Assembly: GCA_052180195.1 (NCBI GenBank)
Contig: CP197469.1
Source: Gottfriedia sp002574545
GTDB taxonomy: Bacteria; Bacillota; Bacilli; Bacillales; Bacillaceae_G
DNA length: 64,000 bases
Reading direction: 5' to 3' (one strand)
Below are positions 44,748-53,806 of this stretch, piece after piece. Position 1 is the stretch's first letter, and every line of letters begins with the position of its first letter. A program made the position numbers and the translations under genes. The notes under the pieces were generated by a model. It did no database searches and had not been told where the DNA came from. It was given only the letters and a program-made list of their open reading frames with translations.

Positions 44748-46019
44748 ATGGTTTATGACGTGATTGTAATTGGTGGCGGAACTTCCGGTCTGATGGCTGC
44801 AATTAGCGCTGCTGAAAACAAAGCTAAAGTACTTTTACTTGAAAAAGGAACTAAATTAGGACAAAAACTTCTTATATCAGGCGGTGGTCGTTGTAACGTG
44901 ACAAATCGCTTACCTATAGAGGAAGTGATTAAACATATACCTGGAAATGGCCGTTTTTTATATAGCGCATTCTCAATATATAATAACGAAGATATCATAC
45001 AGTTTTTTGAAAACATGGGAGTTGCGTTAAAAGAAGAAGATCACGGGAGGATGTTTCCTGTATCAAATGACTCTAAATCAGTATTAAATGCATTAATGCA
45101 AAAACTAAAAAAACATCATGTAGATATTCAGACCAATAGAGCTGTTAAAGACGTACTCTATGAAGATGGTAAAGTAGTAGGAATCATATTGGATGATCGA
45201 ACTGTCATTCACTCAAAAAGCGTTGTCCTAGCGGTAGGCGGTAAATCTGTTCCACACACAGGTTCGACTGGTGATGGATATGCGTGGGCAAAAAAAGCTG
45301 GTCATACAATTACGGAACTCTTTCCTACAGAAGTACCTATTACTTCAAGTGAAGATTTCATTCAAAATAAATCATTGCAAGGCCTTGCTTTAAGAGACAT
45401 AGAATTAAGCGTATTAAATCCAAAAGGCAAAAAAGTGATAGCCCATAAAATGGACATGCTCTTTACTCATTTTGGAATTTCGGGCCCAGCCGCACTACGC
45501 TGTAGCCAATTTGTATATAAAGTACAACAAAAGTTTAAAACAAAAAATGTAACGATGGCGATTGATTGTTTCCCAGACCAAAACGAGGAATCACTATTTC
45601 AAGACATACACAGTATTCTAAAAGAAGAACCAAAAAAAGCGATTAAGAATGTTCTTAAAGGTTATGTACCTGAAAGATATTTACTATTTTTACTTTCAAA
45701 ATGTGGGATTGATGAGGCAACACCTTGTAATGAAATTGCTACTATGAAGTTAAGAGAGCTTGTCCAATTATTTAAAGGTTTTTCATTTGTAGTAAACGGA
45801 ACTCTTTCGATCGAAAAAGCATTCGTAACAGGTGGTGGCGTCTCTACTAAGGAAGTTCATCCAAAAGAAATGTCATCTAAAATCATGAATGGGCTTTATT
45901 TTTGTGGAGAAATATTAGATATTCATGGTTACACTGGTGGCTATAACATAACCGCTGCTTTAGTAACTGGTAGATTAGCAGGTGCATCAGCTGCGGAATA
46001 CGCTCAAACAAATTTTTAA
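44748..46019 (+). CDS. ytfP: NAD(P)/FAD-dependent oxidoreductase YtfP (HI0933 family)
   Basis: 423 residues. The FAD motif is VIVIGGGTSGLMAAISAAEN, followed by LISGGGRCNVTNR, which is diagnostic of the HI0933/BaiN-like flavoproteins. The C-terminus has GGGVSTKEVHPKEMSSK and the second flavin contact GEILDIHGYTGGYNITAALV. The substrate is unknown. No strong SD is visible; GTAGTGA precedes the ATG. Confidence 0.92.
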   Translation: MVYDVIVIGGGTSGLMAAISAAENKAKVLLLEKGTKLGQKLLISGGGRCNVTNRLPIEEVIKHIPGNGRFLYSAFSIYNNEDIIQFFENMGVALKEEDHGRMFPVSNDSKSVLNALMQKLKKHHVDIQTNRAVKDVLYEDGKVVGIILDDRTVIHSKSVVLAVGGKSVPHTGSTGDGYAWAKKAGHTITELFPTEVPITSSEDFIQNKSLQGLALRDIELSVLNPKGKKVIAHKMDMLFTHFGISGPAALRCSQFVYKVQQKFKTKNVTMAIDCFPDQNEESLFQDIHSILKEEPKKAIKNVLKGYVPERYLLFLLSKCGIDEATPCNEIATMKLRELVQLFKGFSFVVNGTLSIEKAFVTGGGVSTKEVHPKEMSSKIMNGLYFCGEILDIHGYTGGYNITAALVTGRLAGASAAEYAQTNF

Positions 46020-46027
46020 CAAATAAA

Positions 46028-46068
46028 CAAAGGACCTAAACGAATACATTTTTTCGCTAGGTCCTATA
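46028..46068. terminator. terminator-like hairpin
   Basis: AGGACCTA / TAGGTCCT 8-bp stem with a loop of about 19 bases, between ytfP and the minus-strand genes; T-rich on the minus side and followed by TATAATCTTT on the plus side. Confidence 0.65.
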
Positions 46069-46230
46069 ATCTTTACTGATCGAAAAGCATAAGAATTGAT
46101 TCATGTAAAACTTAAGAAAAGCTAAACATTTAGTACCCAAGGTTATTGCCATCGTTTTACTCGTAAAACAATCAAACTGATTTTCTAGTTTTTCCTTATG
46201 CTTTTCAATTATTATATTTTTCTTTGGCAC
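46057..46230 (-). CDS. possible small protein, 57 residues
   Basis: A minus-strand frame with a GTG start at 46230, GGTGG five bases upstream, and a stop inside the terminator-like hairpin. It reads MPKKNIIIEKHKEKLENQFD at the N-terminus and has two Cys further on (GTKCLAFLKFYMNQFLCF). It begins 24 bp after the yteV-like stop, an operon-like spacing. No family is recognised; the amphipathic composition is plausible but chance is not excluded. Confidence 0.35.
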   Translation of the reverse strand: MPKKNIIIEKHKEKLENQFDCFTSKTMAITLGTKCLAFLKFYMNQFLCFSISKDYRT

Positions 46231-46254
46231 AAATCCACCGTCCCTAATTTAAGG

Positions 46255-46470
46255 TCAAAGGCGAGCGTTCGATTGTTCGTGTTGCAAGTTCACTAATAAA
46301 TAGAATCGTCCATCCTCTTCAACATACCCATCTGCCAATTGGAAAGATTGTTTTAAATCTTTAAAGTAAAACTTTCCAATTAAATACTTTGAAGAATACA
46401 ACTCCATATGCCCATCTTTAAATTTACCAATTATTTTATCCGTAATATCAATTTTCAATGTTTTAGGCAA
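46255..46470 (-). CDS. yteV: DUF2553 family protein (YteV-like)
   Basis: 71 residues beginning MPKTLKIDITDKIIGKFKDG, a small beta-rich protein. The DUF2553/YteV group is known in spore-forming bacilli and has been linked to sporulation expression; the function is unknown. The TTG start at 46470 follows AGGAGGGG with five bases between; an ATG twelve codons upstream would put that SD inside the gene. Confidence 0.78.
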   Translation of the reverse strand: MPKTLKIDITDKIIGKFKDGHMELYSSKYLIGKFYFKDLKQSFQLADGYVEEDGRFYLLVNLQHEQSNARL

Positions 46471-46598
46471 ATCAACCCCCTCCTTTCTAACAAGCAAAGA
46501 CCTCAATGAAAAAATATATGAGGTTCTACTTTAATATATGTCACAACTCCATCGTTAATATACCTTATACTAAAAAACATTAGCCTAATTTAATCTAT

Positions 46599-46629
46599 AT
46601 AAAAAAATCCAACATAAACGTTGGATTTC
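46599..46629 (-). terminator. terminator after rhodanese gene
   Basis: AAATCCAAC / GTTGGATTT stem with a 6-base loop and a T-run on the minus strand. Confidence 0.9.
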
Positions 46630-46664
46630 AGTAGTTAATCAAACTATTGATAAAGACTTATTTT

Positions 46665-46961
46665 TTATTCGATCTCGCCTTCCCAGGCCATCATACCGCC
46701 TTCCATATTAATCGCCTTATAGCCTAGCTCATTTAAATATTCACAAACATTCTCACTACGAACGCCTGCCTTACAAATAAAAATGTATTCAAATTCTTTA
46801 TTAAAAACATCTAACTTGCTAGGAATTTGTCCCATTGGAATATGAACTGCTTCTGGAATTTTCCCATACTCAACCTCATAATCCTCTCGTACATCTACTA
46901 AAAATAGCGTTTCTCCTGATTCTAAACGCTCTTTCACTTCATTTGCAGAAATCGTATTCAT
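46665..46961 (-). CDS. ytwF: single-domain rhodanese-like sulfurtransferase
   Basis: 98 residues. The active-site loop is FICKAGVRSENVCEYL with the persulfide Cys, and the N-terminal motif is LVDVREDYEVEYGKIP ending in AVHIP. It transfers sulfane sulfur, with an unknown physiological partner. A TTG immediately precedes the ATG at 46961; the ATG fits the AAGGATG site better. Confidence 0.9.
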   Translation of the reverse strand: MNTISANEVKERLESGETLFLVDVREDYEVEYGKIPEAVHIPMGQIPSKLDVFNKEFEYIFICKAGVRSENVCEYLNELGYKAINMEGGMMAWEGEIE

Positions 46962-47202
46962 CAATGCTCATCCTTTCTTTATAGCAACATCTTAACAACT
47001 AATTATTTTCTATGCAAAAAGTAAGTTTGATCGGATATATTTGCTAAACATAAATAGTTTTATTTTTAAAATTCTTTAAGGCGAAGTGGACACCATTACC
47101 TGGCCAACTATAGTTTTTCTAAAAAGTCAACGTGTTAGTATGCTAAATCTTTAAATTGACTTATTTATAAAGAGAGCATTAGAAAAAAAAAATAAACAAA
47201 GA

Positions 47203-47227
47203 AAAAACCTCAAAAGAGGTTTTTTCG
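47203..47227 (-). terminator. terminator after leuS
   Basis: AAAAAACCTC / GAGGTTTTTT hairpin with an AAAA loop, immediately downstream of the leuS stop. Confidence 0.92.
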
Positions 47228-47237
47228 AATGATCTAT

Positions 47238-49655
47238 TTAGTTCGCAACGATATTGACTAATTTACCTGGTACAGCAATGATTTTTCGAACAGTTTTGCC
47301 TTCAACTTGTTCCTTAACTGCGTCGTCTGATAATGCAATTTGCTCCATTTGCTCACGAGAAGCATCTTTTGCAACACGTAATTTTGCTTTTACTTTACCA
47401 TTAATTTGTACTACAATTTCAATTTCGTCTTCTACAAGTTTAGCTTCATCGTATGCTGGCCATGTAGCATATGCAATTGAATCACTAGCCCCAAGTTTAC
47501 TCCAAAGTTCTTCACCGATATGAGGTGCAACTGGTGCGATTAATTTTACGAAACCTTCAACCATTTCTTTTGGTAATTGGTCAGCTTTATATGCTTCGTT
47601 AATAAACACCATCATTTGTGAAATTGCAGTGTTAAAACGTAAACCTTCAAAGTCCTCTGTTACTTTCTTTACCGTTTGGTGATATGTTTTTTCAAGACTG
47701 CTAGAAGTAATGCCTTCAACAATTTTATCTGAAAGCTCTCCATTATCAGTTACAAATAAACGCCATACTCGGTCTAAGAATCGACGAGAACCATCTAATC
47801 CATTTTCTGACCAAGCGATAGATGCATCTAATGGACCCATGAACATTTCATATAAACGTAATGTATCAGCACCGTGGCTATTAACGATATCATCAGGATT
47901 TACAACGTTTCCTTTAGACTTAGACATTTTTTCATTATTTTCCCCTAAGATCATTCCTTGGTTGAAAAGCTTTTGGAATGGCTCTTTTGTAGGAACTACA
48001 CCTAAATCATAAAGGAATTTATGCCAGAAACGAGCGTATAGTAAGTGAAGAACTGCATGCTCTGCTCCTCCAATATAAACATCTACTGGTAACCAATGCT
48101 TTAATAATTCAGAATCTGCGATTGCTTCGTTATTATTTGGATCAATATAACGTAAGTAATACCAACAGCTTCCGCCCCATTGTGGCATTGTATTTGTTTC
48201 ACGTCTTCCTTTTTTACCTGTTACTGGATCAACTACATTAACCCAATCATCAATATTCGCTAATGGTGACTCTCCAGTACCACTTGGACGAATATCTTCT
48301 GTTTTCGGAAGAATTAATGGTAATTCCTCATCAGGAACAACTGTCATTGTACCATCTTCCCAGAAAATTACTGGAATTGGCTCTCCCCAATATCTTTGGC
48401 GAGAGAATAACCAATCACGTAGACGATACGTAACTTTTTTCTCACCTGCATTTGAAGATTCTAACCATTCGATAATTTTTTCAAGTGCTTCTTCTTTATT
48501 TAAACCGTTTAAGAAATCAGAGTTAACATGTTTGCCATCTCCAGCGTAAGCCTCTTTTTGAACGTCCCCACCTTCAACAACCTCAATGATTGGTAAATTA
48601 AATTTAACTGCAAATTCATGGTCGCGCTCATCATGTCCTGGTACTGCCATAACTGCACCAGTTCCATAGCTTGCAAGAACATAATCAGCAATCCAAATTG
48701 GAAGCTTTTCATTATTTACAGGATTAATTGCATATGCTCCTGTGAAAACACCTGTTTTATCCTTCGCTAAATCAGTTCTTTCTAAATCACTTTTCGATTT
48801 AACTGAATCGATATAAGCATCAACTGCATCTTTTTGATTAGCTGTTGTAATTTTATTAACTAAAGCATGTTCTGGAGCTAATACAACATAAGTTGCACCG
48901 AATAATGTATCTGGACGCGTTGTAAATACTGTAACTTTTTCATCGAATCCATCAACATTAAAGTAAACTTCAGCACCTTCCGAACGGCCGATCCAGTTAC
49001 GTTGCATTTCTTTTAAGCTTTCAGGCCAATCTAATTCTTCTAGATCTTCTAATAATCTATCCGCATAAGCCGTGATTTTTAAGATCCATTGCTTCATCGG
49101 ACGACGCTCAACTGGATGTCCTCCACGCTCACTTTTACCATCGATTACTTCTTCATTAGCTAAAACTGTACCAAGTGCTGGACACCAGTTTACTGGAATT
49201 TCATCTACATAAGCTAATCCTTTTTCAACCATTCTTAGGAAAATCCATTGAGTCCATTTGTAATAATTAGGATCAGTTGTATTTACTTCACGATCCCAAT
49301 CGTATGAGAATCCAAGTGCCTGAATTTGATTACGGAAAGTATTAATATTCTTTTCAGTAAACTCAGCTGGATCATTACCTGTATCTAATGCATATTGTTC
49401 TGCTGGAAGACCAAATGCATCCCACCCCATTGGATGAAGTACATTATAGCCCTGCATTCTTTTCATTCTTGAAAGAATATCTGTAGCTGTGTACCCTTCT
49501 GGATGCCCAACATGTAATCCCGCTCCAGATGGATAAGGGAACATATCAAGTGCATAAAATTTCGGCTTGCTTGTATCGTCAGTTGTTTTAAATGTTTTAT
49601 TTTCTAACCAATACTTCTGCCATTTCTGTTCAATAGTACGATGATTAAAACTCAT
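47238..49655 (-). CDS. leuS: leucyl-tRNA synthetase
   Basis: 805 residues, the usual LeuRS length. The class I HIGH motif is in YPSGAGLHVGHPEGYTATD and KMSKS in NNEKMSKSKGNVVNPDD. The connective editing domain carries VFTTRPDTLFGATYVVLAPE and YGTGAVMAVPGHDERD. The ATG at 49655 follows AAAGGAGG; the frame stays open 63 codons further upstream through the T-box leader, but that is untranslated. Expression is controlled by the leucine T-box just upstream. Confidence 0.98.
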   Translation of the reverse strand: MSFNHRTIEQKWQKYWLENKTFKTTDDTSKPKFYALDMFPYPSGAGLHVGHPEGYTATDILSRMKRMQGYNVLHPMGWDAFGLPAEQYALDTGNDPAEFTEKNINTFRNQIQALGFSYDWDREVNTTDPNYYKWTQWIFLRMVEKGLAYVDEIPVNWCPALGTVLANEEVIDGKSERGGHPVERRPMKQWILKITAYADRLLEDLEELDWPESLKEMQRNWIGRSEGAEVYFNVDGFDEKVTVFTTRPDTLFGATYVVLAPEHALVNKITTANQKDAVDAYIDSVKSKSDLERTDLAKDKTGVFTGAYAINPVNNEKLPIWIADYVLASYGTGAVMAVPGHDERDHEFAVKFNLPIIEVVEGGDVQKEAYAGDGKHVNSDFLNGLNKEEALEKIIEWLESSNAGEKKVTYRLRDWLFSRQRYWGEPIPVIFWEDGTMTVVPDEELPLILPKTEDIRPSGTGESPLANIDDWVNVVDPVTGKKGRRETNTMPQWGGSCWYYLRYIDPNNNEAIADSELLKHWLPVDVYIGGAEHAVLHLLYARFWHKFLYDLGVVPTKEPFQKLFNQGMILGENNEKMSKSKGNVVNPDDIVNSHGADTLRLYEMFMGPLDASIAWSENGLDGSRRFLDRVWRLFVTDNGELSDKIVEGITSSSLEKTYHQTVKKVTEDFEGLRFNTAISQMMVFINEAYKADQLPKEMVEGFVKLIAPVAPHIGEELWSKLGASDSIAYATWPAYDEAKLVEDEIEIVVQINGKVKAKLRVAKDASREQMEQIALSDDAVKEQVEGKTVRKIIAVPGKLVNIVAN

Positions 49656-49713
49656 TTTATTGCCTCCTTTTTTCATATATAAATGGCTCGGCTGTGGTCC
49701 TAACGGTCTACAA

Positions 49714-49950
49714 TAAAAAAAATCCTCCCATCCCAAAAGGGACGAGAGGATTTCCCGCGGTACCACCCAAATTAATGTAAAAATACATTCACTTGTTTCC
49801 GTAACGTGGAACACGACATTTATTACTTGGTTAAAACCGTTCACAAATGTGGCTTATGGGCGAGTTCATGAATAGAATGGATTGACTTTCACCAACCGTC
49901 AACTCTCTAAACCTCTTCATATTCACTACTATTCCCAATCATAGCCGATC
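49714..49950 (-). promoter_or_regulatory. leucine T-box riboswitch upstream of leuS
   Basis: The T-box sequence GGGTGGTACCGCG is seen on the minus strand at 49756-49768. It is followed by a strong terminator (AATCCTC-TC-GTCCC / GGGA-GGAGGATT, then eight T) at 49714-49752 that competes with the antiterminator. Upstream, the specifier region reads TGAACTCGCC, giving the Leu codon CTC at 49862-49864. Uncharged tRNA-Leu is expected to stabilise the antiterminator and raise leuS expression. Confidence 0.95.
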
Positions 49951-50016
49951 ATTTAGATTCAATTTATACTATTTTATTATAACCAAAGAAAAAGGTCAAT
50001 TATACCTAGCCTATTT

Positions 50017-51216
50017 TTAAGAAGCAAATGTTTGATTTTCAACTTTTACTACTTTTTTTGCTAATCTCTCATAAAGTACAGAGAAAACCATACTAATTCC
50101 TAAAAAGACAATTAATATCATAAATAATACCTTCATGTTAAACGTATCAACAAGTGCCCCTCCAATTACAGGTCCAAGCATTCTTCCAACTGTCGCTGCA
50201 CTATTTACAATCCCTTGATACATACCGATTCGATCTTTTGGAGCAAGCATATTTGCAATAGTTGGGACTGCAGGCCAGACGAACATTTCTCCAATCGTTA
50301 ATATGATCATACCTGTCATAAACATCGAGAACTGATGAGCAGTACTCACAAGAATAGTCGAAGCGATAAAGAATCCAATTCCAAACAACATTTGCTTTCT
50401 CATACTTAACTCTAATTTACGGATCGCAGTTGATACGATTGGCTGAGCTAAGACGATTAGCGCACCATTTATAGTCCATAAGAGACTATATTTTTTTAAG
50501 CCAATGTGTAGATTTTGCATTTCTGAAGCAATTGTAGTTTGCCATTGTACATAAACTAACCAGCATAAAACATACGCAACACAAACAATCATCAGAGCCT
50601 TCATTGAAGGAGTAAATGAAAATTTTTGTTTTTCTACATTTTCTATATGAGCTTCTTTTATTTGCTTAGTTTCCCCTATACCCTTAAATCCAAATAAAGC
50701 TACTAAGAAGAAAATAATATATAAGAGCAAATTAGCAATGAAAATATAATTAATATTAAAATCTGCAACAATTCCACCTAAAGCCGTACCAATTGCAACA
50801 CCAAGATTTTGCGCTACATAAATTGCATTAAAAGCTTTACGACCGCCCTCTGGCCATGCCGCTCCAACCATCGCGTACATTGATGGAAATACAATACCGA
50901 CACCAAATCCTAATATGACAAAGAAACAACTGTAAAATGTCCAAGTATGATTAATAACCAAACCTAGAATCGACAAAAACGTAATACTAATGCCAGTTAG
51001 GATTGATCTATATCCCCCAAACTTATCAAAAAGCCAGCCACCGAGCATATTACCAAATACACCAGCCAATGAATTAAACATTAAAATAAGCCCCGCAACA
51101 GACAAGGACTTTCCTAAATACGTATGGATATATACTGTATTGAATGGCCATAAAAAAGAATTACCTGTTACATTTAAAATCATACCGATTAACAAAAACC
51201 ATAGTTTTTTTGGCAT
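50017..51216 (-). CDS. yttB: MFS transporter YttB-like
   Basis: 399 residues with twelve membrane segments. The N-terminal half holds GNMLGGWLFDKFGGYRSIL, the loop 2-3 motif, and AMVGAAWPEGGRKAFNAIYV, the 4-5 region typical of DHA1 exporters. By place upstream of leuS and sequence it matches YttB of B. subtilis. The substrate is unknown. GAGGGGAG precedes the ATG. Confidence 0.88.
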   Translation of the reverse strand: MPKKLWFLLIGMILNVTGNSFLWPFNTVYIHTYLGKSLSVAGLILMFNSLAGVFGNMLGGWLFDKFGGYRSILTGISITFLSILGLVINHTWTFYSCFFVILGFGVGIVFPSMYAMVGAAWPEGGRKAFNAIYVAQNLGVAIGTALGGIVADFNINYIFIANLLLYIIFFLVALFGFKGIGETKQIKEAHIENVEKQKFSFTPSMKALMIVCVAYVLCWLVYVQWQTTIASEMQNLHIGLKKYSLLWTINGALIVLAQPIVSTAIRKLELSMRKQMLFGIGFFIASTILVSTAHQFSMFMTGMIILTIGEMFVWPAVPTIANMLAPKDRIGMYQGIVNSAATVGRMLGPVIGGALVDTFNMKVLFMILIVFLGISMVFSVLYERLAKKVVKVENQTFAS

Positions 51217-51389
51217 CCCGTACTCCCCTCAAAAGCTGTCCCTTTTTATCTATTTTTATCTCGTTAACTCATTAATTGTAGAGGAGAATCTTCCTAGTTT
51301 CAAGAGGCACGAATTAAGTAAGAAGAGATAGAAAAATCAAAAATCTAGAATGTATTAGAAAACCATCAAGTTTACCCTAAAATTACCAA

Positions 51390-51418
51390 AAGAAAAAGGA
51401 AGGCACCCCTTCCTTTTT
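51390..51418 (-). terminator. terminator after the small basic protein gene
   Basis: AAAAAGGAAGG / CCTTCCTTTTT stem with a short loop, just beyond the stop at 51426. Confidence 0.88.
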
Positions 51419-51425
51419 CCTTACA

Positions 51426-51623
51426 TTACCCTTGCTTTGATCTTTGTGGTTGACCTTTTTTAGCATTTTTCATTTTGACTTGATCGACTGCTGAAAGTTC
51501 ACCTGAGAATTCTGTTATGGTTTTATTTTTTGTTTTTTGTTCAGGGTTATTACTTTTTGATTTCTTTTTAACCATTTTTGGTTTCCTCCCAAGGATCGCA
51601 TATTCTTTAACGTATTCTTGCAT
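51426..51623 (-). CDS. small basic hypothetical protein
   Basis: 65 residues, strongly basic (MVKKKSKSNNPEQKTKNK in the middle, NAKKGQPQRSKQG at the end), and likely disordered or nucleic-acid binding. A good SD (AGAAGGAGA) precedes the ATG, and it starts 14 bp after ytzC, so the pair is an operon. No family is recognised; it could be a minor spore protein or ribosome-associated peptide, but nothing in the sequence proves it. Confidence 0.7.
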   Translation of the reverse strand: MQEYVKEYAILGRKPKMVKKKSKSNNPEQKTKNKTITEFSGELSAVDQVKMKNAKKGQPQRSKQG

Positions 51624-51637
51624 ATTTTAATCTCCTT

Positions 51638-51907
51638 CTAGTGCGGAGTAATAATCATTTGATGTTGTAGCTGTGTTAATTGTCTGCGTAAACGATAAAA
51701 TTCATCCTTATTTTCTGCATTTGCAAGGTTTGCAACTTTTTCAAGCTCAATTAGTGCTTCTTCAATCCCTGCTTGTGCTTGTGAATATTCAATATCATTA
51801 TAATGCTCTTGTCTCATACCAATCTCTAGTTGCTCTACTGCATAATCATATGCTTGTTTCGCTTTTTGTACTTGTTCTTGTCCGAAGTTACGATCTGTTA
51901 TTCCCAA
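51638..51907 (-). CDS. ytzC: DUF2524 family protein (YtzC-like)
   Basis: 89 residues, helical and coiled-coil-like: QEQVQKAKQAYDYAVEQLEI then AGIEEALIELEKVANLANAE. It matches YtzC of B. subtilis by texture and position near leuS. The function is unknown. The start is TTG after AAGGAGGT. Confidence 0.82.
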   Translation of the reverse strand: MGITDRNFGQEQVQKAKQAYDYAVEQLEIGMRQEHYNDIEYSQAQAGIEEALIELEKVANLANAENKDEFYRLRRQLTQLQHQMIITPH

Positions 51908-52093
51908 GAAAATACCTCCTTTGAGACTTAATGAAGTATCCGATATGTAGGTTACCTCAAGGATAGTATTTCCGAACCTTTTAATCAGAGTACAATTATT
52001 TCTTTACAAATAAGAAAGGTTTTTCCATTTGGATTTCTTTTTAGGTCATGATAAAATCGATAATATTGACTTAAATTAAGGGAGGGATGAGGA

Positions 52094-53056
52094 ATGACAA
52101 AAAACAATCCTTTTCCATATACAATAGATCATAAAAGATATCATTCATGGAATTATCATTTAAGACAACAATTTGGCGAAAAAGTATTTAAAGTTTCGAT
52201 TGATGCTGGATTTGATTGTCCAAATAGGGATGGTACAGTTGCGTTTGGAGGTTGTACTTTTTGTAGCGCATCTGGTTCGGGCGACTTTGCAGGTGATCGA
52301 GCTGAGGATGTTGTAACTCAATTTCATAAAATAAAAGATAAAATGCATGAGAAATGGCAAAACGGAAAATACTTAGGCTATTTCCAAGCTTACACAAATA
52401 CTCACGCACCAGTTGAAGTATTAAAACAAAAGTTCGAACCAATATTAGAGCAAGAAGGCGTAGTCGGTTTATCAATCGCAACAAGACCGGATTGTTTACC
52501 AGATGATGTTGTTGAATATCTTGCTGATTTAAATAAACGAACTTATTTATGGGTTGAATTAGGATTACAAACCGTTCACGAAAAAACTGCTAATATTATT
52601 AATCGTGCACACGATTATAAAACTTACGTAGAAGGCGTAGAAAAATTAAGGAAGCACAACATCCGTATTTGTTCACATATAATTAACGGATTACCTCTTG
52701 AAACGCCAGAAATGATGATGGAAACGGCGATGGAAGTTGCAAAGCTTGATATTCAAGGAATTAAAATTCACTTACTTCACCTTTTAAAAGGTACTGCAAT
52801 GATGAAGCAATATGAAAAAGGACTAGTTGAATTCATGGATTTTGACGCTTATATTAACTTAGTCGTTGATCAGCTTGAAATCATTCCAAGTGATGTAATC
52901 GTACACCGTATTACTGGAGACGGTCCACCTGACTTATTAATCGGACCAATGTGGAGCTTAAAAAAATGGGAAGTATTAAACGCAATTGATCGTGAATTCG
53001 AACGTAGAAATAGCTGGCAAGGTAAATTCGCAAAAAATCGAGTACAATTAACATGA
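52094..53056 (+). CDS. ytqA: radical SAM protein YtqA (TIGR01212 type)
   Basis: 320 residues. The [4Fe-4S] cysteines lie in GFDCPNRDGTVAFGGCTFCS, the wider-spaced cluster of the YtqA/YhcC group. Further family elements are YFQAYTNTHAPVEVLKQKF, GLSIATRPDCLPDDV and WVELGLQTVHEKTANIINR. YhcC-type proteins resemble Elp3-like radical SAM enzymes; the reaction is unknown. GGGAGGGATGAGGA precedes the ATG. It overlaps ytqB by four bases, a translationally coupled pair that suggests joint action on RNA. Confidence 0.93.
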   Translation: MTKNNPFPYTIDHKRYHSWNYHLRQQFGEKVFKVSIDAGFDCPNRDGTVAFGGCTFCSASGSGDFAGDRAEDVVTQFHKIKDKMHEKWQNGKYLGYFQAYTNTHAPVEVLKQKFEPILEQEGVVGLSIATRPDCLPDDVVEYLADLNKRTYLWVELGLQTVHEKTANIINRAHDYKTYVEGVEKLRKHNIRICSHIINGLPLETPEMMMETAMEVAKLDIQGIKIHLLHLLKGTAMMKQYEKGLVEFMDFDAYINLVVDQLEIIPSDVIVHRITGDGPPDLLIGPMWSLKKWEVLNAIDREFERRNSWQGKFAKNRVQLT

Positions 53057-53628
53057 TACTAGATCGTATTTTACCGTATGCTAGAAAGCTTCTTCAGTCA
53101 ACAGTTAAAGAAGGCGATATTACCATCGATGCCACAATAGGTAATGGTCATGATACAGTATTTTTAGCAAAATTGGTTGGAGAAACTGGTCATGTATATG
53201 GATTCGATATCCAAGAATTAGCTATTCAAAAGACGACTGAAAAAATAAATAATGAAAATTTAAGCAAGCGAGTTACACTTTTTCAAAAAAGTCATGCAGA
53301 AGTAAACAAAGTAATTCCAGCTTCATTACACGAGAAATTAAAAGGTGCTATTTTTAATCTTGGTTATTTACCTGGTAGTGATAAATCAGTTGTCACAGTA
53401 CCCGAGTCAACCATCTCAGCAATAGAACAAATACTTGAAATGATGGCCCCAGAAGGGATTATCGTAGTTGTGATATACCATGGTCATGAAGGCGGAGAAA
53501 TTGAAAAAGATGCATTAATGAACTTTGCTCAAAACATCCCTCAAGACTTGGCACATGTATTAACTTATCGATTTATTAATCAAGCAAATAACCCTCCTTT
53601 TATATTAGCTATTGAAAAAAGAGCTTAA
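53053..53628 (+). CDS. ytqB: SAM-dependent methyltransferase YtqB
   Basis: 191 residues, Rossmann-fold methyltransferase: ITIDATIGNGHDTVFLAKLV is motif I, followed by HVYGFDIQELAI and FNLGYLPGSDKSVVT, the N-L-G-Y-L-P-G motif of the rRNA methylase-like YtqB/MraW-like group. Its ATG overlaps the ytqA stop. The substrate is thought to be RNA but is not established. Confidence 0.9.
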   Translation: MILDRILPYARKLLQSTVKEGDITIDATIGNGHDTVFLAKLVGETGHVYGFDIQELAIQKTTEKINNENLSKRVTLFQKSHAEVNKVIPASLHEKLKGAIFNLGYLPGSDKSVVTVPESTISAIEQILEMMAPEGIIVVVIYHGHEGGEIEKDALMNFAQNIPQDLAHVLTYRFINQANNPPFILAIEKRA

Positions 53629-53632
53629 GAAA

Positions 53633-53662
53633 AAACTGTCTATTTAAAGACAGTTTTTTTTG
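53633..53662 (+). terminator. terminator after ytqB
   Basis: AAACTGTCT / AGACAGTTT hairpin with a 6-base loop and eight T residues. Confidence 0.92.
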
Positions 53663-53806
53663 TCCTCAATTTTATCAACAGTACAATTGCCTCTTCTTAA
53701 TAATTATAAATACCTTAAAAAATCATTAAAAATTAATTAATGGTAAATTTTTCTTGGAAAATTGGTAAAGATAAAAAAATCAAAAAAAAGAAAGAAGGTT
53801 TTCAAA

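Noticed and set aside
49656..49844. 63-residue N-terminal extension of LeuRS
   Set aside because: It is the translated T-box terminator and antiterminator region; the true ATG at 49655 follows AAAGGAGG.
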